Shown: in pieces, positions 56,412-64,000 of the stretch
Layout: every line of letters starts with the position of its first letter
How positions within the stretch are numbered: position 1 is the stretch's first letter
Assembly (NCBI GenBank): GCA_951394405.1
Contig: OX596343.1
Span: 496,001-560,000, forward strand
Source: Coprinellus micaceus
Taxonomy: Eukaryota; Basidiomycota; Agaricomycetes; Agaricales; Psathyrellaceae
DNA length: 64,000 nucleotides
Direction: 5' to 3'
Notes under the pieces: model-generated
What the model saw: the letters and a program-made list of their open reading frames with translations, nothing else
What the model was told of the DNA's origin: nothing
Database searches by the model: none
Position numbers and translations under genes: made by a program

Positions 56412-56887
56412 GTGGGAGAAAGCTTGATTTATTTTCTCCTAATTTAAGTATTCGGGTAGATGGACGGACAGAATCTGCTTTTTTGTGTCGGGTTCCCCTC
56501 TGGTTGTACCGGGACGTAGGGGTCTTCAAGCTTCAAAACTATACTATATGCTAGAGTAGAAACCATTGCCTTAATCCTGCTATCTCTTCATTACATGACC
56601 TTATCTCTAGGCTTCGGCCTGTAGCGTGCGGGGCTATCGCATTGCTGCTTGCCGCGGGCGCTTGTTAACTGATGCCGTCGGATCGCCGTGTCCAGCCCTG
56701 ATACCCCAGCTTCTCTCGGTTGATCCTTGTCGCTATCTTTTCAAAGGTACCAGAAGAGGCTCTGATTGAATGCGAGGGTGCTATATTCATCCAGATTATA
56801 TAGGGATGCCGCGTTTCACCCCCATCCCATCTCATTCCGTCGTCACCGCCCCTGTTCTTCACATATTAGCGCCCAACACCGTTTAGG
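56412..56887. other. Intergenic between desaturase and D-amino-acid oxidase
   Basis: 476 bases with the desaturase 3' flank and the oxidase promoter; ttatataggg near 56796 is a good TATA-box candidate about 90 bases before the ATG. Confidence 0.45.
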
Positions 56888-58403
56888 ATGGCCACTGAGA
56901 TGCAGGATATCACCGTTCTGGGTGCAGGTGAGTAGGAATATAGCAGATACGTACTGCTACCTGGACTGATTGGGGATCGCCGTGGACTATTAGGTGTAAT
57001 CGGTCTAACCACTGCCCTCAAAATTCAGGAGACAGGGCGTTACAATGTCACTATCGTCGCAGAGATCCTCCCTTCCGATCCCAAGAACATCAAGTACGCT
57101 AGTCAGTGGGCTGTAAGCGTCCCTCCACATGTCTTGATATTCCCAATGAAGACTAATTGTCACCCATATCGCGACCCCTCCGACTCCGAACGATCATAGG
57201 GTGCACACCATGTTAGCTTTACCAAGCGGGATCACTTCCAGCATCGTACGTTTCGGCCCATTTATCACCCCACCGAGCTGAAGCTAAGAGCCGTATGAAA
57301 TCCAGCATTGGACAAGGAAACGTTTGAGGAGATGTGGAGGCTGAGCCAGAACGAAGCGGAGGCGTGCTTCCTCCAACTCCCGCAAACAGAGTTCTTCACT
57401 GGTGAACGTGAACAGCCCAGTAGCTTGGAGCACATGCCAAACGTACGTTAACAACCCCTGGTCATCTAATTCGCCATATTCTTTCGGATGACGAGACACG
57501 ACCTCAATACACTCGCTGTAGTTCCGCCATCTGGCCACGGACTCAGAAGAAGTCTCCAAAACCCCTGGCGCAATCTATGGAGAGGCCTTCACAACCGTCA
57601 CTATCGACGTTCCTAACTACCTCAACTACCTCCTCTCGCGCTTCTTGGGTCTAGGCGGCCGCATCGTCCGTGGCTCCGTCCAACACATCTCCCAAATCGC
57701 CGAGTCAGGTGCCCATGCCTTCCTGCCACCCGCCGAACGGTTCAACAGCGACGGTACGCCTCGCCCTCAGAAGAAGCCCAAGGCGCCCGCCGCTATCGTC
57801 GTGTGCGTTGGCTTGGGCGCTAGGTTCCTCGGAGGCGTGGAAGACGCGGAGGTATACCCGATTCGAGGCCAGACGGTATTGATAAATGCGCCTTGGATCC
57901 GATGGGGGAAGACACTCAGCAACCTGGCGGCAATGGAATGGACTTATGTGATCCCCAGAAGGTCGGGGATTGTCATTCTTGGAGGCACGCTTGAGCCCAA
58001 CGATTGGAACGCAACGCCGAGACCAGAGACGACTCGAGATATCATCGAGCGTAATCTCAAGTTTTCTCCTGAGATTATTCCGCCGCATCTGAGGAAAGAT
58101 GCGGACAGGCCGACGGTGGAGGATGTCCTCCCTTTGGTTGTTGAGGAGGGGTGTGGGTTTAGGCCTGGAAGGAAGGGTGGGCTGAGACTCGAGTCCGGGA
58201 GCATTCAGGTTCCCAAGACCGATAGGACGATTCCTGTCGTGTATAACTATGGGTGAGTCTAGTCACCGACGAGCTCGTGGTCGTGTAGGGATTAATGACA
58301 TTACTACTTTTACAGACACGCTGGGGCAGGGTACATCTCCTCATTCGGCTCGGCCAGGGTTTCGCTCGAGCTGCTAGAGAAGGCTTTGCAGGAAGGGTCA
58401 TGA
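56888..58403 (+). CDS. D-amino-acid oxidase
   Basis: FAD enzyme oxidising D-amino acids to 2-oxo acids, ammonia and H2O2; usually peroxisomal. The dinucleotide-binding motif ITVLGAGVIGLTTALKIQET is split by the first intron. Other family marks are YASQWAGAHHVSF (assembled across introns), CVGLGARFLGG, VYPIRGQTVLINAPW, and the catalytic-region strings TYVIPRRSGIVILGGTLEP and GFRPGRKGGLRLE. The C-terminal NYGHAGAGYISSFGSA is the FAD-contact segment, followed by ARVSLELLEKALQEGS. About six exons are required. The last three residues (EGS) are not a PTS1 peroxisome signal, unlike most fungal DAOs, so targeting is unclear. The stop at 58401-58403 lies about 80 bp from the convergent Nudix gene. 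Confidence 0.92.
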
Positions 58404-58486
58404 TGTTCCTTATTTTGGTTTTAAATGAAGGGTGTATGTCACAGTTATTGGACCCTGAAGACATCTTGTGCCTATCGTTACCGGGA

Positions 58487-59297
58487 CTAGACCTTGGCTG
58501 GCTCTTCGAGTAGGCCATACCACCATTTATGGGGCTTTGACTTGTCTTTCTCCCCAACAAAGTCAGCGCGGCCAACAAATGGCTTCCTAGCAATCAGAAG
58601 GGGAAGCCAAACGTGGTCTGTCTCCCACATCTTGTCGAAGGGTATCGGCGGAGGCTCCATCGGCGACGAGGCATCGGGTGAAGCTGAGAACCATTCCGGC
58701 TTCATCTCTTCTGACCTATCGAAGAATTGCATCAGAAACCGTAAGAGAAATACAACTGAGAACCTACTCAGTGACGGTCCCAGTAAACGAATCCGCTCTG
58801 TAGATGTGAATGTGGAAGGCCCACTCGACGCCATCTGTTAGGAATAGAAGTGTACCGGCGTGGACGAGGTCTGCATCGATCCCAGCCTCCTCCTACACAA
58901 CGTTTATCAAGGCTTCCGAACTTTTGATGAATGGAAACCCGACCTTCAGCTCTCGCTTTGCTGCTTCCAACGGTGTTTCTCCCGCATCTACCTTCCCCCC
59001 AAATCCGTTATACCTTGAATGAAGTCACTCTTTGCCATAATAGAGCAACGAGGATCACAACGAACTTTCCTTGCCCCCAACCCCTCTTCTTCATGCCAAG
59101 TAACACCTACGCATAGATAGAAATGATCAGACAGGGTAATAACCGATACGGTCGCGACGCACCTTCCCGTCTTGCACGACGTAGGCATTGGTGTAATGCC
59201 TGGTGGTAGTTGGAAGTTGTCTCCATTGCGAACCCTCCAAACCTCCACTACTGTAGTGGTTGAGATTTCCCGAGAGCCCTGGAGGGGTATTAGCCAT
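58487..59297 (-). CDS. MTH1-like Nudix hydrolase (oxidised purine nucleoside triphosphatase)
   Basis: Predicted to hydrolyse 8-oxo-dGTP or 2-OH-dATP, cleaning the nucleotide pool. Five exons assemble as MANTPPGLSGNLNHYSSGGL, later YTNAYVVQDGK, VLLGMKKRGWGQGK, YNGFGGKVDAGETPLEAAKR-ELK, EEAGIDADLVHAGTLLFLTD, FHIHIYRADSFTGTVTE, SEEMKPEWFSASP, then IPFDKMWETDHVWLPLLIAR. The Nudix box (GX5EX7REUXEEXGU) is complete but cut by an intron just before EEAG. The EMKPEWF and MWxxDxxWxPLLL-type blocks are those of human NUDT1, which separates it from other Nudix families. The N-terminal 30 residues are extra relative to NUDT1 and could reflect a start further downstream. The start at 59297 is the only in-frame ATG before the first donor. 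Confidence 0.88.
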
Positions 59298-61974
59298 CGC
59301 AGACAGTCACGATACGCGTTATCCGTCGTGTCGTTGTGGTTCGAGTCCAAGTTGAGATCGTGAACGTGACGTATCGGACACGAAGCCGACGGCCGTGAGA
59401 AGATGCGTAGCCGCCGACGTAATGGGCGTCTATCGACTGGGGCGCTAAAACGACGCGAGGACGAACTAACAAACCGAGCGACTCACCCTGGCTGCTCGGG
59501 TTACTCCTTCATCGTTATCTATGACTGTCTAGACGCTTCGATCAAAGGACCAAAAAAAAATGGCTGTTTGCCGTCCACAGTGGAAGCTTTTGGAGTAATG
59601 CCAACTCAATGGAGTGGCGCCTATATTGCAAGGTACGGGCGCTGAAACTCCGGCGGCACGCTGGTGCTGGAGAGAAGGCCTCGATGTTCAGCACTCATCG
59701 GACCTTTCCATATATTTACCTGACCCTCCGATTTCTTGGAGACACATTCCCCTTGGGATCCCAAACGCTGACTTTCCGGGTAGGTTGCTCCGATCTGTTC
59801 GTTATGAACATGAAGGGGTAATCCCAATGCGGCATTAGCAACAGGAGTAGTTGTTTGCTAAGCCTTTGAATTGAGGCTTCTGGATCGTCACCCTCCTTGA
59901 AATGAGGCGCAGATATGCTTCAGCAGCCATATGCTCACAGCATGATAAGGATCAACGAATCCCCCAAGGTGACCTATGTCGTCGACACGAGTTCTCTTTA
60001 GAAGAGACAGAAGGCAATCGCACTCTGTCAAGGTACGTGTAATAGGGAGCATGAAGCTGTCCCAGGCTGCCTCCCGAGAAAACATATATTCCAATTAGGC
60101 CGTTACATTGTTCAACACTGATCCAGGTGCCTGGAGAACTCGTCGAAGGCTCGAAAACGGGATTCGAGGTTCCGTGGAAGCGGGTACGATGCTGTGCACA
60201 AGCGCCAATCGCTCGCCACCTGACTCACCCCCAAGAAGCCAAACGCTTCTTAGTCCATATGGCCCCTCTCGTATGACGACTCGGACCCCTTACACCGCAG
60301 AAAAGGACCTCGAACGTACCTGAACATGAGAGAACTCACACAATAGTACACAAACACCTTCTTTGCATTGATTTCTGCGGAGCGTTCTCACTTGAGGCTC
60401 CTTCGGTCTTCAAGCTTCAAGGCTTCTCGATGCCCACTGGGCCCTGGAACGGCATCGATGGTGTCATTGAGATAAACATAGCACGCGCACGCGCCATGCA
60501 CGCAAATGCGGCTGTCGGCACTGAACTACGGGGAGGGTGAGTCGAGCCTGCGTACGACCTCTGGAGGCCGGGGCTTGGAGCTTGTGGTCGATATTTGAGT
60601 TCCAGATTTCACAATTCTATTGGGGGGGTTGGATTGCTAGATTGCTACATGAGTGGTAAATACAGAGTGAGAGAGACAGAGAACGTGGAGGACGTCAGAA
60701 GTAGCGTTCACGAAATGTACACGGAAAATGTTTCTCAGCGAAAGGGGGGAGAGGATGGGAACCTTGTGTATGGGCGCTTCGAGTGGTGGGACACAACACC
60801 CAGCCCTGAAAAAGAGAAGGGGGAGGGAGAGTCTGGAATGGCCACGTACGAATGCAAGCCGATGCCCCCAACGAGGCCATCCTTCGCCACAACGAGAGAA
60901 AGAACGACCAACTTAATAACAAAACGCGAGATGCGAGAAAGATGACCCGAAAGATGACAGAAGATGGGGTTCATAAAAGTAAGGGAAAGATGTGACAGCG
61001 ATAGAATGAATAATAATCGTGAACATAATCCTTGTCTAGATGTTTAAGGCACTATGAGAGGATGAGACAATAAATGTACAGCGGAGGTTGCCTTTGGGTT
61101 TGATATTGAGGCGGAGGTGGGGAGGAACTTGGACGAAGGGGTGAACGTCGTAAAGCATGGGGCGCTAACCCAGAGTTGAGCCGGAAAAAAACAGCAGCGG
61201 CTGGCGTCCGAGCGGTCGAAGCATCACGCATGCGCGCAGAGTCGGCAACGCGTAATACCCCACACGACGTGAGGCGTTTGCTCGCGTTTGAATGCCGATA
61301 ACCAGCGCCATGGTCTCAACTCCTCCTGATCATCATGCGCAGTTTTAACGTATCGTCAAAGCGGCCTTATGTTGACCAATGCGCCATACACGGGTCCTCG
61401 ACGTCGGACCGGCGATAATCTTCAAGTCCGTGGTTGCGCAGCTCCTCGCTTGGCAGTGCTGGTCCTTGGATACGCTGCTTTGAGGGGTAAAGGGCCCAGA
61501 GGCGGTACTCCGCTCCGCCAAGGGTCGATGGGGGTCGAGGATCGAGGCGGGCCCATGGTTCGTATGCGACGGGAGCCATCGGTTTGCCGCAGAGTTGGAA
61601 CAGCTGCCGAATCGACTGGTCTCTACGTTATCCAGCCACCCGGCCAGCTCGAGGGGTTAATGAGAGTGGGTGCAGTCATGGGATAATCCATTCAGCCACA
61701 GGGCAAGAGAAAAACGAGGCATCATATGGAGGGGGAGGGAGGAAAGGCGGCGACAAAGGCTGAGCTGCGATGGAAGGTTCGTAAGAACACTTCCCCAACA
61801 CCATGATTGTGGGTCACTTTCGCTCGAAGAATGAGGGGCGGAGGTAGCCAGGATAAAAGACGTATGGATGTGAGAGTTCTGGGGGTCGGTCGAGAGCACG
61901 AGTCGACCAAAAAGATAGGGATACAAAGGGGACGCCGATGGAGGGTGTGTGGGAAAGAGAATAAAACTGAGGCA
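59298..61974. other. 2.7-kb stretch without a recognised gene
   Basis: It lies between the Nudix start and the G-alpha stop. ORFs up to about 116 codons overlap on both strands and lack family traits. A 68-codon minus ORF at 59888-60094 (TRTLTECDCLLSLLKRTRVD) is the least random-looking. Poly-A at about 59552. It may hold a long 3' UTR, a non-coding RNA or a decayed gene. Confidence 0.4.
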
Positions 61975-64000
61975 TTAAAGGAGCTTGGATTGCTTGAGGT
62001 GCTGGCGAATGACCATGTCTCTCACTGTATAGGGATCAGTTATTTATCGCATTGTAACCCAAGTCGTGAAAAGATACGAACCACTTGCAATAATACCAGC
62101 TGTTGTCGCCGCATCGGTGACGCTCGTGCAGAACACGTAAAACTTGCGGGGGTTCGGCGAATACTCTCTGTGGATTGCGGCGAACTTCCCTCGGAGGTCT
62201 AGAATCGGTCAATCGAGGTAGAGGAGGTAATTCAAACGGCAGTCGCAACGTACATTTGCTGACACCGTCGAAGGTATTTTCTCGGTCTCCGTACGACCGG
62301 ACATATTTCGCCAATCTACGAAATTGGGCAATCCGCGGAAGTCAGGTTGCAGTTCATCAAAACCCTAAGAATACCACAAAAAGACTCACCGAACCCCGTC
62401 CTCGAGCTTCTTTTTGAGAATGTCGCACTTGTTCAGGAATAGAACGAGGTCGACGTTCGCCAGCAGCTTGTTCGAGCACACGTCTTTCCAAAGCAACACA
62501 GAGTCCTCCTGCATGGGTGAAGAGAAGAAGCCTCGATGAGATATCGGATCAACCGTGTACTCGAGCGACGTACCAGGCGATTGACAGCTTTATCCTCAGA
62601 AAGGGGTTGATCAAAGGCAGATATTGGAGCGAGGAAGATGATTGCATCCACGTCGTCGAAAAAGGGAACCCAGGTCGCTGAAGTGGGAAATGTCAAGCGC
62701 ACGGTGAGATCAGGGCATATGGACCAGGGCTGAGGAGTACTCACGTCTCTGTTGAATCCCGGGTTGGAGAATACACATGCAAAACTAGTTAGAAAGGCGA
62801 TAGCAGGTGCCGATTAAGGCAAGAAGTGCGCACCTGACTCCTACTCCCCCCCACATCGACGATGCGCCATTCCGTTCCACTGTCGCGGCCGGCTGAGATT
62901 TCCATTTCGAATTTGTACTCTGACACGCCGACGGTTTTTAGTCGGGCCTTGAGTACGTCGTCTGCAAGAAGAAATGTCGGATTCCCGAACGCTCCGCACG
63001 GGGTATGATGCTTACCATCCGAAGGCATGAATTTGAGAGCAGTTACACGCTCGAGGTCATCCAAGAAGCTATGAAGGCGATGTCATTAGCAGGAAACTCC
63101 GGGCAAGGGGCGAAGTCTGGGAAGAATGAACGATAAGCAAGAGAATAGAGTACGTACAATCCAGATTCCTGTTCGAGCTTGATCTTCTTTCTTCTGAGGA
63201 CTTCTTTCACCAAAGGGTCTTCCCACAATTGAACCATTTCCTTCTTCAACTTGTGCAAGACAGCCTGGGGTTCGTCTTGAGTCTCCAAGCCAGTGTTTCC
63301 TGCGCTCATAGGGCGACCGTTTGATCCACTGCCACCGTACTCATTCCCACCGAAGCCTGGGTTAGTAACACGAGCCCTCGACAGGGCGCCCCGCCAACCC
63401 TGGCCCGGTCGAATAAAAATCTCCTGACTCCTGTAAGAGGCTTGCTGAACACCTGGAATGTAGGGGTTGCCAGGGGGAGCGAAATGTGTTGCCTCCTCCT
63501 CGTTCGGAGGGACGAGCTTGGCGATCAAAAGCTGTTCAATGTGTTTCAACGGTTGGAGTTTCTGTTTGAGAGCCTCGACGTGACCGCTGAGCATGAGCTG
63601 AGAACTGGAGTGGTGTATCGAGCGCGGGCTCCCATATTGGATGTCGGAATCCGAGTCAACCTCCGACTCCGGGTTAGAGGGCGCACGGTGGTGCGGATGG
63701 CGAGAGCTCGATGCATAGCTATTCGCGTAGTTGGCAGGCTGACGGTGTCGGTGTGGAGGCGACGATTGATGGTGGTACCTATGCGGTGCCCGGGAAGGTG
63801 ACCCAAACTGGATATCCGGGTCGGTGGTATCGATAGGCAACGATACGCCACCTTCGCCTGGGCTCTGACTACTGTTGCCATTCGACTGGCCGTTGTAATA
63901 GTCGGAATTCGGGAGAGGGGGTGGTAGCTGCGAAGTCGAGGGCATAGGGGGAGGTCTGGATATGCTTCGAGCACGCGATCTCGGAGAGGAAAATGGGGAG
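61975..64000 (-). CDS. Divergent G-alpha subunit of heterotrimeric G protein (5' end outside window)
   Basis: Membrane-associated signalling GTPase. The N-terminus and P-loop lie beyond the right edge. Visible: a His/Pro/Ser-rich insert of more than 100 residues (HRYHHQSSPPHRHRQPANYA), then helical-domain sequence (LKHIEQLLIAKLVPPNEEEA; RPGQGWRGALSRA). Switch I is DVLKARLKTVGVSEYKFE, with the arginine and Mg-binding Thr kept. Switch II is DVGGSRSQ-RPTWVPFFDD. Then IIFLAPISAFDQPLSEDKAV, the guanine motif FLNKCDIL, and TSVTDA in place of TCATDA. The C-terminus is MVIRQHLKQSKLL, without the Cys found four from the end in Gi proteins. Switch II has Ser where canonical G-alpha has the catalytic Gln, and Gln where it has Glu. 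A 4-nt exon (62745-62748) encodes the R following SRSQ. Other introns are 50-85 nt. Confidence 0.88.

Overview
The window is nuclear DNA of a filamentous basidiomycete, most likely an Agaricomycete. The signs are genes cut by many GT-AG introns of about 48-70 nt, very short coding exons, close packing on both strands, and typical protein types: a membrane-ankyrin protein, several F-box-like LRR proteins, a CFEM GPI protein, an SREBP factor and a divergent G-alpha subunit. No rRNA, complete tRNA, CRISPR array or intact transposon was seen.

Layout. 0-8.3 kb: the end of an unknown gene, a short-chain dehydrogenase (SDR), an F-box-like LRR protein, a TOK-type K+ channel, and orotate phosphoribosyltransferase (URA5), which diverges from the channel. 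8.3-17.6 kb, all minus strand: a MOV10/SDE3-type RNA helicase with N-terminal zinc fingers, aminopeptidase P (M24), and aspartokinase. 18.7-23.3 kb: a multi-pass membrane protein with about 20 ankyrin repeats, nearly one per exon. 24.5-25.9 kb: a second SDR, the inverted paralogue of the first. 27-33 kb: an exomer (ChAPs) subunit diverging from a large F-box protein. 33-38 kb: a CFEM GPI protein, histone H4, and a long disordered orphan. 40-43 kb: a RING plus RRM protein. 44-47.5 kb: two copies of an unrecognised family, one apparently broken. 48.5-49.7 kb: a second F-box-like LRR protein, paralogous to the first, whose start codon lies in a hairpin and overlaps an upstream ORF. 51-58.4 kb, plus strand: SREBP, sphingolipid delta-4 desaturase and D-amino-acid oxidase, followed by a convergent MTH1-like Nudix hydrolase. 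62-64 kb: a G-alpha subunit running off the right edge.

How the genes relate. Most are ordinary housekeeping or signalling genes (pyrimidine and aspartate-family amino-acid synthesis, peptide turnover, nucleotide-pool cleaning, chromatin, Golgi export). The sterol/hypoxia regulator SREBP lies directly upstream of a sphingolipid desaturase, which may be chance. The most unusual features are the G-alpha protein (catalytic switch-II Gln replaced by Ser, the next residue spliced in through a 4-nt exon, and a long His/Pro/Ser-rich insert), the ankyrin exon array, and the uORF/hairpin at the second F-box gene. Exon boundaries were set by hand from splice consensus and reading frame, so they are predictions.
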